Translations under genes and position numbers: made by a program
NCBI GenBank assembly: GCA_008508345.1
Contig: QNGE01000138.1
Location: forward strand, 172,465-236,464
DNA: 64,000 nucleotides
Direction of reading: 5' to 3'
Source: Paragonimus westermani
Lineage: Eukaryota > Platyhelminthes > Trematoda > Plagiorchiida > Troglotrematidae
Shown: piece by piece, positions 1-14,300 of the stretch
How the letters are laid out: the number at the start of each line of letters is the position of its first letter
How positions within the stretch are numbered: the first letter of the stretch is position 1
Notes under the pieces: model-generated
What the model was told of the DNA's origin: nothing
Seen by the model: the letters and a program-made list of their open reading frames with translations, nothing else
The model's database searches: none

Positions 1-2170
1 TCAACACCAAGCCCACTGGATTCACGAAGCCCACGGATTCACGAATTCACTCAATACTAATACATTAACCGAACGTTTTCATCCTTCCTACTAATCGTTA
101 CTGAAGTCTGTCATTCTTAACCAAGCTCAAAAGTTACATTTCCTAAAGTGCCTATTCGATTAATGATTAATCACATTTCATAACAGGCGTATACCTAGCC
201 AAACAGGTTTTTATGACTTGGATTATTTGATTATTGTTGCAAACGAGTTGGTAAACATAGCACCAAACTATTGCTCCTGAATACATTAAGTGTTAATATC
301 TCAGTGTATAGAGCACGTCCACGGTGCAATTAAGCCCAGTCAAATCATTCTCAGATGAGTCCTCCCATCCACGTGGTTCTGGAACAAACTAGGTCAGTAG
401 CAGTATCAGGTATGATCATGCGGGTTTACAATACTGGACCACTTGGTTGTTTGTTTGCGTTGCCAAATCAACGCAAGTTGCAAAGGCCGCCTTTCCGAAA
501 GAATGAACTTAATGCAAAAACCCCGACAGCGACTATCAAAAATATTTCGAAGGCTCACCACTGTGTTGTAAGTAGTACGAAACGGCTTACCCACAATTCT
601 ATTTCAGGACGTCGTCTACAGCTGCCGATGACGTGTCATCATCCCATCCAACTTAACCCGCACTACGGAAGGAACGAAAACATACGGGGGTCTATCTCTG
701 AATCACTAACCATCCAATCATGAGCTGTGATCACACAAAAGGTACATGATCTGCAATCTACTAGACGCCGGCTCACGGACGAGCGGAAAATAATATATCT
801 CAAGGTTGCTGTGTACATAGATATCACCTGCTTTGTAGTGTATATAGCGCAGTGTATATATGACAGTAGTCAGTGGATGTACATAGCACTCCAGAAAGTA
901 GTTCCTCTCATCACATTATGGTAGCGCGCCTCTACTGATTCATCCAGTCTGCATCCTTACATATTATCACTTCGTCAACTAGATTGTATTGGTAAATATT
1001 CTATTTTTTGAGATGACCGTGCAACACTAGATAGCGCCTCTTTGTTTCTGGGCGTGGGAGTTCCAGCTGAAGTTGAAATATTTCATTCACGCACACAATT
1101 AGCAAAATTTAAACCGTACTCGATCAGCAGTAGCTCTGCCGATCGACAGGTTAAATGGTTAGCTGGATCTGACCAACACTCATTTATTCATAATGGACAT
1201 GAGCAAGCCCAGATGTTTCTTGTCTTTGAAAATACTGCTGATTCCTTCGTCGAAGTCCATTCCCTAACCTCTAATTTTCGTCATACAGGTGAGGCTACGT
1301 TGTCCGATAGAGACATCGCCAAATTCTTGACAGCCACTATCTGAGTGTGTTCCCTACCAGCCTCACAGATTCAGTCCATTCAGTCAGCAGCAGAAACACA
1401 CATGAATTGAGGGTAAATACACTTACATCAAGTATCTTGCTCTTAAAACTATCACCGCCTGATGAGCACATGTTCTCTGGTCTTTATCTCATTTCTTCTC
1501 CAGTAATAAAGAAGTATACTAAACGGTTTTCAGAGCCACTCTGTGAACTCTTTATTAATCTGTTCGCGAGATGACGCTTCCCGTAATCCAACAGATGTAC
1601 ACAGTGTCATCTACGTTCGAAGTGTTAAGTGTAATAAGCACGTGACTTACAAACCAGTTTTGTTATTACCGATGAGGAAAGACCATTTACGTGAGCCTAT
1701 CGCTAGATTTATACTGTCGTCATGTAGTCAGCATAGATTTCAAAGACGATTCCCGCGTGATGCCGAACTGGTTTCCGCTCAAGAAGGTTGGAGAAGGACA
1801 TTTGATGAAGACGAACCAGTTGTTATCGTTTTCCTAGAATTCTGTGAGGTTTTCGAAAGAAACCTTGTTACCGTCGTGTACTACATATCTTTTATACGTG
1901 GTAAGTTAAAATGTTATACCTATGGGTTCCAAACTAGAGTAAACCGTTGAGTGCTGACTTCAACGAGTCTCATGTAGAGCACAGACGTCACTCTCGAGCA
2001 TCTACCAACCATTACAACCACTAGGCAAAATAGTTATTCATCAGTGCAGTTTTTCTGATATTCATTAAAACATTTTACACACCTTACGTACATGTAAAAG
2101 TTTAGAGTGACCGAAAACAACGGCTTTCAAAACGGTTTTGTGGTAACCCAGTTCAATTTCCTCAGCTTAC
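1..2170 (-). other. Start of the next intron of the channel gene
   Basis: This stretch lies downstream of the last recognised exon. I looked for domain III S6 (FFMMNIFVGF-like) and later exons on the minus strand and found none. Several open frames of 60-135 codons occur on both strands without recognisable motifs. Nothing else seen. Confidence 0.7.
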
Positions 2171-2329
2171 CGGTATAACAGGCCAGGCCATCCCTCGAAC
2201 GTAGAGACAGCGAAGAGTGTGAGCATTGCATTTGGCACGTTGTCAAAGTTTAGTGGGTTGTTTAGCCAAATACGTGGATAAAGGGACGGCCGAGAGACAT
2301 CGTTGAATTCGTAATTGATGAACTGCCCA
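2171..2329 (-). CDS. Cav1 exon: domain III turret and pore loop
   Basis: The last exon in the window encodes residues 1059-1112: [20 protein letters not shown] (turret), [18 protein letters not shown] then [12 protein letters not shown] (pore helix and filter with the third EEEE Glu). STFEGWP is the Cav1 form. The acceptor is TTTATATTTCAG|TGGGC and the donor TACCG|GTAAGC, phase 2. The next exon, expected to start with the SID of RSID and IIIS6, is not in the window. Confidence 0.96.
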
Positions 2330-5300
2330 CTGAAATATAAACGAATTGCGAATAAGTCATACAAACCTAGGCGAAAGAGCGTGTTCCTAAAAGATGTTAT
2401 CATGATGTCAATAGGTCACTGGTGGTGGCTGCTGGAATACTCAGCCAGTTCCCCCAAACCGAGCACCATCTGTCCAGCGCAACTGACCTTCTTTAGTGTT
2501 TAACAAAATGCGTATACTTAATTACCCATCCTTCCCGAATGTCTTCAGCTTATAGAATACATAGCTCGGTAGGTTCAACTTCAGCTCTTTTCCGTTCAAA
2601 ATCACCAGGTGAACAATGCTGTTAGAAGGGCAAAAGCTAGGCATATCATCTGTGGTAAACTTCTACTGTGTTGCATGTTGGTTCAAAATTAAGCAAAATT
2701 GATTCATTTTATGCGTTATTAATGGCTTATTAGCAGAATGCTAAATGGAATTTCCTCAGAACGCGTAGTTCGGAATATTGAAGTTAGCCGGGGTGTTTGG
2801 ACAGAAATAACTCCTAGAGCGGCTAAGTAGCTCAGGCGGTAGAGTGCCTTCCGCGTTGGGGCAGGTTGTGTCTGTTGCTGGTTCGAATCCAGCCGAAGCT
2901 CTGGCTTTTCACAGTTGGTTCTCATCTAAAATCATAAAACTATCACACTACTTATTAGTGGGAAATAGGACGGTTGAACTCGGAAATTGTTTTACAAGAT
3001 AAGTTAATGGAAAGATTTAAAAAATAGTGGTAATTTCTCTTAGTTCCGGGTGGCATCCATAAAATTACTGTTGCGTCAAGAAATCTCGGTGGTTATTTTG
3101 TCAGTCTGACCTCCACTCGATATCAACTTCCGATGGAAGCTACTCTACTGTATCACTTCTATCTCTATTAATCTAGCTGGTTAAACGACGTACCAGTTTC
3201 GCTGACGTCTGCTAAAGCGATTCGTACAGGTATATGTAAATGGAATAGGTATTGACGACCAGTGTTGACTTTGCAAGTGATCGATAAGGGTGACCTTGGT
3301 TGTCTGCACTGACTGCACGTTAACTTAACAGGCACATTGGCGTTAAATATGCGTGACCTAGCGAGCAAAGTTATTAGACATTGGCAACATGAACAGTAAA
3401 AAATATGTACCGCTGCCCAAGCGTGTGTACGTGTGTAAGTCATCCAGTTGATTTGAACCGGAGGTTGTGTCGTGCACATGTTTCTTTTCATGAACAATGC
3501 AGACACTAGCATCGTAGTTAGACAAGATGAGCCTGATAATCCGGATTTGACGTTCTAAGAGAAGGTCAGTTGCATAGTTGTCTGCCAGCCGGATGCTTGT
3601 TCAGCATTAGAATTCAGTAGATCAGTTAGCACCGAGTTTGATAGATCAGATTTTGAAATTATGGTGGTAACTTAGTATTAATCTTTGTACGACACGCACG
3701 CCAATTATCCTTTTTCAGTGTTAGTCAGTTTGAGAAAAATCTGAACGTACCAGTCGCTAGACCCGTTGCCGTCCATGTAAGTACCATGCAAACAATGGAT
3801 ATTTATGCCCTTACTGGAAGAGTCGTAGGTGACTGAAGTGACAATTTACATGGGTTGTTGCCGATTTTCAAGAATGAAACATTCTTACAAGTTAGATGTG
3901 TAAAGATGTATAAAGACTGTTGAATTGGGTAACCAGAATCCCAATTCCAATATAAGTTTTGTCTGACCCACCTTGAAAAGATTGCCTAAGGTTTGTTGTA
4001 TGACTTTTTATGCGGGAAACTTCTGTGACCGAGCCGGAATCAGAATTGCGCACTCGTGATTGTGAATTAGGCAAGATGTAGACATTCGAAATGCACTAAT
4101 TGTTAGCAAATATGGACCAACGTGTGCTACTAAACCCAATGGATTTGCCTGAACGAACAAAAATAACCACCGGAGAGCAAGGCACATAGTGCCATAAGAT
4201 GAACAATCTTCAGTTGGTGCCATGCTCGTAGATTTATTGCAAGTAACGATATGCATAAGGGTACCGTGGGGTTTTCGTCACCAGTGTCATTGCCATTCTG
4301 TTTTCTATTGCTTCAGCTTGGTGGTCAGGCTGCCTAGGACTTTGATTCTTCCCGCTATAACCTTTTCAGATAGACCGGAGAGAAGCAGTCAGAAAAAATA
4401 ACCCACGCATGTTGGTTTGTAGTTCGCAATACTGAATGCACCGTAATGGTTAAGTGGTGGGGTAGGACCTTATGAGTATAAACCGGAACCACACAACTAG
4501 TTGGTGGGGATTAAAAATGTGCCCCCAGACAAATAACACTTCCCTCGTACAACGGTTGCACTGCTTCCTAGAACCGTGATATAGCCCATAACATACCATA
4601 AAGTATAACATGACATAGAAATATACAGACAGTTTTATTAATCACTGCGCTTCACATTTGAATTTGCGGCTTGATATCAGGTGATTCACACCATTGAGCA
4701 ACTGGTATCGGACAAGGACTCCTCGGCAAACTACTGTTCCGTTTGTCCCGTAGGAAGGTTTCAGCTGAGCTCCCTGAGGCGAACGTGATACCTACCTCTA
4801 GAAGTTGGACGCTCTCTGTTGGGGCAAGGAGTGAGGATACACTGCAGAATTGATACGGTACCCGATGGCTGAAACAAGGTACCTCAAGGATTTCGACGAA
4901 AATGAACCGTTAAAAGGTAGACATCACACCACCGAATAAGAGTAGGATTGCGGAACAAGATGAACTCAGGAAAATAGGCGCTGATCACAACTCCTGTTGG
5001 ATCAGTTACCGCCAAAACCCGTTCCGAAGCACGACTTCTTTGCCGTAATATCTGACTGCACATGGAAGCAGCTTGCCAATCTGTGTGCCTGCGGCTCAAC
5101 TGAGCCGCCTTCATTAGCAATGTATAGATCTTATCTTTGGCATCCTGGCGTGTGCGCAGACCGTCATGGATTGGTAGTTCACCAACGTAATCATTAAAAA
5201 ATATCAACAAAGAAGCAGCCAGTGCGTTTGAAGCAATTAATCATTCGGTTCAGCTTTCATATATACATATGCGTTCAACTGTAACAAACAACGCTTCCCA

Positions 5301-8300
5301 TCACCTGTTGAACCAATCACTTCCCCCTTTAGAAACTTGGGTCATAGTAATATATCACCATTTCTGTTTTTCAGCGTTGTTGATACTTTGTATGATGATG
5401 GTTTTGTTTGGTTTTAAACCTGTTTTTCTCGCTATTTAAAATAAGCTAGTCGGTGCACCGGTACCGAACTATTTCATCCTGTGTACATTCACAACAGGTC
5501 TTCCCAGCCTAAGTCATGGCGTTTGAATCCCCTATCCTTTGTTTCCGAGAGATACGGGTTTCAGTTTTAGACTGACCTACAATCTGGTTTACTACCACTG
5601 GTAGGCTGCATCGAGAGAGCTTCTAGTTATAAGCCTTCCGATCTTTTTAACCGGGTTCACACTGGACACGTGGTTACGGTGACAGGCAAATCAAGTGGCA
5701 GCTGGAATCAAACTTGTGCCATTTCGCAGTCTGTTACGTTGGCAGTTTGATCAATAAGATTTCCATCAACCTGCAATAATCTAAACAAAACGCAGTATGT
5801 GTGAAAAATATTTGTTTGGGGGGAATCGAAAGTCCGCCCTGCGTAGGATTTGAACTACCGGTAAAACAGCATGTACTAACGTGACACAATCTACTAGCAT
5901 AGCTAAGACGTCATGTTGAGAGCTGAGAACTTTCATGCATGGATCCAATTATCCAAACTCCTCATGATACCGTATGGAATGCGCCAAATGATTCAGTGAA
6001 TCTATTGTGCTAGCGGGACACTTCATGCATTTCACGTGATTCCTGAGCACCGAAACTCCATTGCTGAGAAACAGCCGATAGTTCTGCTGAAACTGAGCCA
6101 GCCGCATTATAAAAATCTGGTTCCCGTTAGATTTCAGATAGTAACTGAAACAGCATATCCAAACGATGTAACTACCTAACAGTGGCTTCAAGACAGCAAT
6201 CCTTAAATGGCAAATTGATTTCTCTCACATGTTGATCATCTATTCACCCATCGTTGCAGTGACAAGTATACAAGCAGAAGGAGCAGTCGTATGTGAAAGC
6301 ATGTCTAACACCTGCCTCGGCACGCGAAAATCAAACAAACAAGTTGTAAGTGTGCATGTGCTTCTGGGTTTAGGAATTATAAATCATGGTCATTCCGTGG
6401 GTACAGCATGGAGTGGTTATCTATCTAAGTGGAGTTGAGTCGTCACATCCAACCGACTTTAGCAAGAAGCATGACGCTCACCGGTAACAAACACAGCACA
6501 ACCTTACGTTAATCAGACCGAACTTTCTGCAGGTTGAGAAAACCACAAAAGATTAGGCGCCATTGATCGGATTTATCAGAATGCTTAATCACATTATCAA
6601 AAGAATGCTGAAAAATATTGAATGTATACTATAAGCGATTTTTAGCCGCTGATGGAACTGATAACGTTAAGTTAAAAATAAATGGGACTAATGGACATCC
6701 AAAGTGTTAAAGATGAACCACAAAAGAAATCAAATTGGATTTTTCTGTTAATTTTCCCACCGGTCGCCATAGCAAATGTGTGACCAAATGGACAATTTAA
6801 CCACTGCAAAAGATAGAAATTTTACATCTCTGATTCAAAGCATACAGATGTTGGTTGCGTTCCACGGACGCATTCGACACAACTCACTGGCATTGTGATT
6901 CCATTAGCCGTGAGCCATCGTTGCACGAATGAAACTTGCCGGCAAACAGTTGAACCCCGATCACAGCGAACATAAATTCCAGTAAAAATGTCACCATCAT
7001 AATGTTTCCTATGCTTTTGACGGCCACAACGACGCACTGGACAACGTGCTGCAGAATTGCGACAAGGAAAGCATAGGATTATGGCTCAAAATCTTTTGTT
7101 CCCTTACAAGTAAACGAGTGCAAACATACACACACGTAAGGTCAAAGGTGGTTAGATGTGGAAGCTGCAACAATTGAGTAAAACACTAAACAAACAGTGG
7201 AAGTGCTGTGTTGAAAGAGAAGTAGAACATAGATGCCGTGGACTGCTAAGTTGGGAATGTCTAACACCAACCCAAATGTATCGCTGCCATTTCTGTCTCA
7301 ATCAGGAATCCGTGAGTGGAATGTTGCAGCAAGCTTTGAGTATGAAATCAAGCCATAAAGTGCACATGGGATTGACGTTCGCAAATCAATCCAACCACAC
7401 AAATAAAACAAGAGTATGCTGTGGTGCAACAAGAGACTGTTTTGACCGACAGGATTGTTAGGGCCTGACAAAAAATAATGTCGTCCTTGTTCCTATAGTG
7501 AGCCGTCAACGATGCAAGCGCCCTATGGGCTAGGTTCGCGAAATGGTACAAGAGGATAGGCTACTGTTTTTAATGAACAATACTTAGAAACGAATGCAGC
7601 TGAGCATTTGCCAATGATAAGATATTTATGTCTAATGTGAAGTCACTGACAATGCTCAACACGGTTGCCCTATGCAAGTGTGGCTGGTCATGGAAAAAAA
7701 TTATGCACTAATGACGAGTTCCAACAGGGATGGAACCCAAACAAAAGGCCACCTTTCGAAGGGGTCTGACTAGAGGGTGGTTTGTTCCAATGACTAATGA
7801 TGAAGAAGCAGATGGGCGTTCGTACCTGCTGGGGCCCTAGGAGCAGAATGCATGGGGTAAATCTGGCTCACAACTTATGAATAATCACCAACATGGCTGT
7901 CCATGAATAAACCAACCTGACTAAAAGAAACTTATGTAAATTGTTCTTTTGACTGAAACCCGATGTATCAGTTCGGGCTAGTTTACGCGTCAGAAAGAAC
8001 CCCCCATCCAGTCACAAGTGCCTGGCAGCAATGGTTGCAAGCACTTGGTTCCAGTGTACACCAAGAACTCGTAAGTGACAGATCACGTTAAGTGTAAGAG
8101 AAAGCAGAGTTCCAACTGAAGAAGAGGAAACATGTCCAGGATGAGATCATTTGTTTTCAAATGACAGATTAGATGAACCTACTATGTTGATTCCAATCAT
8201 AAACGCGAATGGTTACATAGAGTTGAAGTCAGTAAATGCTGTGTGTGTGGGTTATCTCTGATGCATATTTCGCAGGTTTTTCGAGTCACTAAAATTATAC

Positions 8301-11300
8301 ACTTCACCTTTGAAAAGTATGCTTCTTGACGCACTGTAAGACTTTCACCCAGAGCATCTGCCTTAGAGAAGCTACATTAAAAACTCTGTTTGTCGGTGGT
8401 TACCATGTGAACCGTCTGGTTACCACATATCTGACCGAGTTAAGACACAAGCCTGAACAACACAGTCCAAATGACAATTCGTTGTGCACGACATTTCACA
8501 TATTGACTACGGCCTTCAATTTTATTAAGGAAATTGAAACACGACACGTTCTTCAAATGCACACTTTCAAATATGTCTCGATCGACTTGATTTCGTAATT
8601 TAGAGTAAAAAACTATTACCAAAATAAACTGTAGACTGTATATTAGTCAAAATAAGCTCGTGATCATCTCAGATTATTCCGCTTGGCTTTTCATACGTTA
8701 TTAGTTTTATCAATAGCAATTAGCTACTGATACCTCTAATATACAACGGCTGCTAAAGATCAGTGTCTTAACTAAACTTGTTGGTAGATTCCGCTTTCCG
8801 TGGATATAAACTGGGAGCCGACATGAAGCCATAACAATTTATCGGTAATATTANGAAGGGGTCTGACTAGAGGGTGGTTTGTTCCAATGACTAATGATGA
8901 AGAAGCAGATGGGCGTTCGTACCTGCTGGGGCCCTAGGAGCAGAATGCATGGGGTAAATCTGGCTCACAACTTATGAATAATCACCAACATGGCTGTCCA
9001 TGAATAAACCAACCTGACTAAAAGAAACTTATGTAAATTGTTCTTTTGACTGAAACCCGATGTATCAGTTCGGGCTAGTTTACACGTCAGAAAGAACCCC
9101 CCATCCAGTCACAAGTGCCTGGCAGCAATGGTTGCAAGCACTTGGTTCCAGTGTACACCAAGAACTCGTAAGTGACAGATCACGTTAAGTGTAAGAGAAA
9201 GCAGAGTTCCAACTGAAGAAGAGGAAACATGTCCAGGATGAGATCATTTGTTTTCAAATGACAGATTAGATGAACCTACTATGTTGATTCCAATCATAAA
9301 CGCGAATGGTTACATAGAGTTGAAGTCAGTAAATGCTGTGTGTGTGGGTTATCTTTGATGCATGTTTCGCAGGTTCTTCGAGTCACTAAAATTATACACT
9401 TCACCTCTGAAAAGTATGCTTCTTGACGCACTGTAAGACTTTCACCCAGAGCATCTGCCTTAGAGAAGCTACATTAAAAACTCTGTTTGTCGGTGGTTAC
9501 CATGTGAACCGTCTGGTTACCACATATCTGACCGAGTTAAGACACAAGCCTGAACAACACAGTCCAAATGACAATTCGTTGTGCACGACATTTCACATAT
9601 TGACTACGGCCTTCAATTTTATTAAGGAAATTGAAACACGACACGTTCTTCAAATGCACACTTTCAAATATGTCTCGATCGACTTGATTTCGTAATTTAG
9701 AGTAAAAAACTATTACCAAAATAAACTGTAGACTGTATATTAGTCAAAATAAGCTCGTGATCATCTCAGATTATTCCGCTTGGCTTTTCATACGTTATTA
9801 GTTTTATCAATAGCAATTAGCTACTGATACCTCTAATATACAACGGCTGCTAAAGATCAGTGTCTTAACTAAACTTGTTGGTAGATTCCGCTTTCCGTGG
9901 ATATAAACTGGGAGCCGACATAAAGCCATAACAATTTATCGGTAATATTATCGAACGGGTGTATTGCCTGATATGAATAACAAACAGTCATAAGATTCGA
10001 TTTTGAGCATTTGCTTTTTTACCGTCATTAGAAGCAAACACTACTTCAGTTCGATTTGATTCTCATAGATCATCCAGGTATCAACAAGCCTGATATCTAT
10101 TGATGAACAGATTGAGGACAACACAACGTTAGGAACAAGTTATAATACGGGTTGTGTTATTCTCAACCTGTTCATCACTAACACATTGAAAATGACGCCC
10201 AAACTATTTGACTTTAGTCGTCATAAATTTGGTGCGGATATCTCACAATCTTGATATCTGCTTCTGACCCTCTCTCGTATACATTTCACAATTACAATAA
10301 AGGAAACGCTACACTGGAAGAAACACAGGAAGAGGCGACTTGGCTCAAGAAACCTCTTTACGGAATGCGATTTTCATACTAGTTTTTTCTGTAGAATAAC
10401 CATTTGAGGAAAACTTTCAGGAACACAGCAGAAAATTACTTAGGCACTTCGAACGGCTTCAATCCCTATTACGGAAAAACACTTGCAACCAAAACTCAGT
10501 CGGTTTCACTCCTGAACACATAGTGGGTCACTGTCATACACAAAACTGTAATTACGTAGTTTTTGGGTGTATACCTTAACAAACTTAGATGTAATCTAAG
10601 TTCAAATAAGATACCTAGCATAGGGCCTATTCAATAACGTTATCCCCTGAACCATATTAAACCTTCTTCTTGAGACATCTGAACAAAACGCTCCAGATAC
10701 TCTCAATAGACAGCAAAACCCAACAATTATCAAAGATATGGTTTTCGAATCTTACTATCTGAAGTTCTTAAGACAAATGATAGAGTTACACTGTGAACTT
10801 TCAGTCAGAAAACAAAGGTTGGTGAGTTGCTCCTGAGACATTTTTGGAGCTTGTGTGTCACCGAATATAACGGATATTTCTTTGTATGCAGCCTCTTTCC
10901 TCACGTTTTAAATCTTTGTCTTGTCTTAAGCTGACAGAAACTGGTTTTCACAAGTCGAGAGCACATAAACTGGAATAACCGCCATTTGTCTCTCCTTCAA
11001 ATCAGAACACTGTGAGAGTATCTCAACTTACAAACCTATTGTTGTATGAAGGCAATTACTGGTTGGCACAACGTCAAATGATTTGCTCTTCCATAACCTG
11101 TACCGAAAACTGCATATGAACAGTAGTATTCTGTTTTATAATAAATGGTCCACATCACTGTATGCCGATTGCGCTATCGACAAAAACAACCCATAGTTCA
11201 AGGATATTCTGCAGTATCTTTTCTTTGCAAAGATCTTTGTTAGATTAAAAGGGTAAGAGCAAACCTGAATACACCCCAGCCGTATTCACGAGCTTAAAAC

Positions 11301-14300
11301 TGTGTTAGTGATTCTCACGCAGAAATGTATTTCTCAAAGAGTCGCACCGAAGTCGGTCGTACTTCATCGGATGGGGTACTTTCTAAGAAAGGCGAGCATT
11401 CTGCCACATTTTATCTGTTTTTCTGCACTCAGCTGAACGACAAAGCTAGAGGTCGATTGTAAATTTCAACTTGAAGAATTTGACTGTTGACACGGACTGC
11501 CTCCATCTAAGCTACGTTTTCACTCACCGTGTGTCGTTGCCTCATGCAAAGGACTACCGTATATGTAAATCCATCAAGCCTTTAAGGAGAGATCCTATAC
11601 ACTGAAGTTAATGTTGCTGACTGAAAACTTGAGTATCAGTAAATTGGTAACTTCACTAATGAGTCGATTGTTCGGGTTGTCTACTCCATTCAGCAACGTA
11701 CACACAAAATTATCCATTTTCAGAGCAGATACGCTGCAAGAAAATATCAACTTTGAACCATTCTACCATCGAAAGAGAAGCTATTTTACACCAACCCCAG
11801 TAAGCCACAAATGTCTTATTTTTCACATGTCATTTGAGCTAAGCAAGTCCCGGGTGTTTGACATCGTGAATCATTTGGCCAGAATATCTAGCTGTAATTT
11901 TTTGGACTTGGAACAGTGATGATTCCGGTACACAATCCCGTTGGTGTTAGACGTGAGTCATCACCGAAATAAAGTGAGTTTTGTTGAAAAACAAGATGTT
12001 GAATGAAATGTGTGTTTAGCACAAGTAAATGTGATACCTTTAATCCTTTTGCTCTATTGATTGCTCTCAACGGGCGCAGTACACGGGACACCCGAAGAAT
12101 TTTCACCACAGAAATGGTGTCAATGCTATAATCGAGAAAAAAAAGATCGAATGCAGGTACTTTGTAAGCACGTGCAAGTAACACGAGTTTGTTCTAGTTA
12201 ATGATATAAACCAACTGGATTTAAATCAATGTTGTCCTCATGAACACAATAGCCATACCGTGCTAAGCGTTTGAGTCACATACGCCCGTATATATTGTGT
12301 TCGTCTGTAGAAAATCCGGTTCTACTATGTTCATATAAAGACGCTGGATGTACATCCGCTGACAATCACATTATGCTGCTAATCTGTATTAGCCTAATTG
12401 ACACAGATTAATCAACTCCAAATTGTTTGATATATAGGGGGGCCAGAAATGTTTGTTACGAGCGGTAGTGTTGTCACTTTGTCTGTCAACATTAACAGAA
12501 GTAAATTATGCACGCAACTTCTCACAGCCAGGTATTCATAACACTAAAGTCAATCGATCTGAGTCGATTAGATTGTTAAAAATTACAAGTGTGAAGCGGA
12601 TTGTAGTGTATTGGAGAAGGATGGGAATATTGTTGGATGTGCGAGGATTTCACACGTGCCTGCCATTAGACACTCATTCGCTGGTAGCACATGGTTTTCG
12701 TTTGCTCGGGTTTAATGTGACTCTGGAATAGTTGCTGATAAAAGTGACTTTCTGACTTCCCTAGTAGTAAACTTGGCGTACCTTACAAATGTGTTGGGCA
12801 GCTTCATTGGGCCCTGTGTCATAGTGTCAGCCACTGAAGCAGTCTCGTTGGCTGTATGCAACCTAGGAGGACAGAAAACTGTTCCCCGGAACTTTACGGG
12901 AGTGAAACTGTGTAGCGATCTGACGTCGCTTTTCCGGGCAGTGCCGGCCGGTTTGCTACATAATACGTCATTTTTTCATTCCGTGTGGTGAAGCGGAACC
13001 GTGAGACTTTTAATCGTGTGTTCAACTGTGGCCTCGACAATGCCTGAATATAACCAGATGAATACATTTAGTTCATTTCAGAACAGTAAGTGGGTCCGAA
13101 GTTGCATATAACACAGTTCTCAAGATGACATCACACTTGAAGTGTAGGACTGACCGCAAGATCCTTTCGACTTAGCAAAGCAATATATATGAGGATATAT
13201 AGCTGTGATCAAAGATTTGGGGTCGGCAGCTGCCTGTCATTTCTAGATATCCTAATAAGTCGTCGGGAAGATGGCTTGGTTAGAAAAACCATGTATAGGA
13301 AACCCACATAGTCAGGTCAATACCTAAACTTTAGCACTAGTGAATACTCTCTTCACACGAGAAAGGCGAATCTGTACGCCCGACAGCCTCGCTGAGGAAC
13401 TAGATCTGATTATGTCTGTCCTACAGTCAAATGGTTACCCCAGACGGTTCAAAGATAGGCACAGTAGACAAAAATTACACACCGAAAAGGTGATAACTGT
13501 AGAGAAAAAGAGAGTCTACATAGAGCTACCTTTTAAGGGTGATTATGTCATGCAGCAAACAACACAGCGATTAAGAAATTCAATTAAACGAAGTCCGTGT
13601 TACCGGAGAATGGCAATGTTGCTGAAATGCGTAGACAGCCAGTTTCCTCAGTCGCTAGACCGGTCCTGAGCACCGGTCACGCTGTCGGTCCATCTTGGGT
13701 ATTCCGAATCCTGTTGCGTCATTCTAACCAGGGATTCTTACGGTTTGCTGAAGCAGTTGCAATTAATTGACTCAAACTTGCTCTCTGTGTTCAGAAACAA
13801 CTCTTCGTGAACCTGACCCTTCCCTGGACTCAATGTCTTATCCTAACTCGCTTATTGATTATCCACCCCACAAATCGATCGTTTTAAAAAAAGCCCACCC
13901 ATGTTATTGTAAGTTTGGTACTGGTGAGACAGTACGAAATGCTTGCATCTACCAGTTTTCATGTTCTATCTGCTTTGTACAAACTGCTTGATGGGTTCAA
14001 ATGTTTCAGAATAATATTTGTTTAAATCTTCAACAATTTTATTGTAGTGTAGTCCTGTGCTCAACGCTTGTGTAACAGCAGTGTTTCTTAAACATTCTTT
14101 ACCGAACACCACCTCACCTCTTGCGTGCACTGCTCAACGCAATTTGTTGTGGGGATAAATGAAAGAAATACGTGGGCGAAGTATTTGCCTTTTTCGACGA
14201 TCGAGGTACCAGTGAGCAGTAAGTTAGTAAATCAGCTACTGGTGATAACAGCCTAGCCAACATAGGTTCGGCCACGGGAAGGTAGCTTTTTTCAGTTCAT

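Larger units (their letters stand above)
7049..12037 (-). other. Intron (5.0 kb) between domain III S4 and S5 exons
   Basis: It contains a truncated hammerhead-type SINE (7632-7744), the 1096-bp direct duplication around an N (7758-9950) and an inverted-repeat element (10101-10177). The rest, 10178-12037, is AT-rich with no recognised feature. Confidence 0.8.

Noticed and set aside
1543..1950. 135-codon plus-strand open frame
   Set aside because: No domain, signal or family similarity that I recognise; probably chance.
2817..2900. A genuine tRNA gene on the plus strand
   Set aside because: A- and B-boxes are present, but the middle is too long and gives no normal anticodon arm; related copies elsewhere mark it as a SINE.
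4884..5210. 108-codon minus-strand open frame as a gene or retroelement piece
   Set aside because: No recognisable motif in any of the frames I read.
8326..9695. Two identical 90-codon open frames that look like a duplicated gene
   Set aside because: They lie inside the 1096-bp block flanking the N, which is most likely an assembly duplication, and they show no recognised motif.
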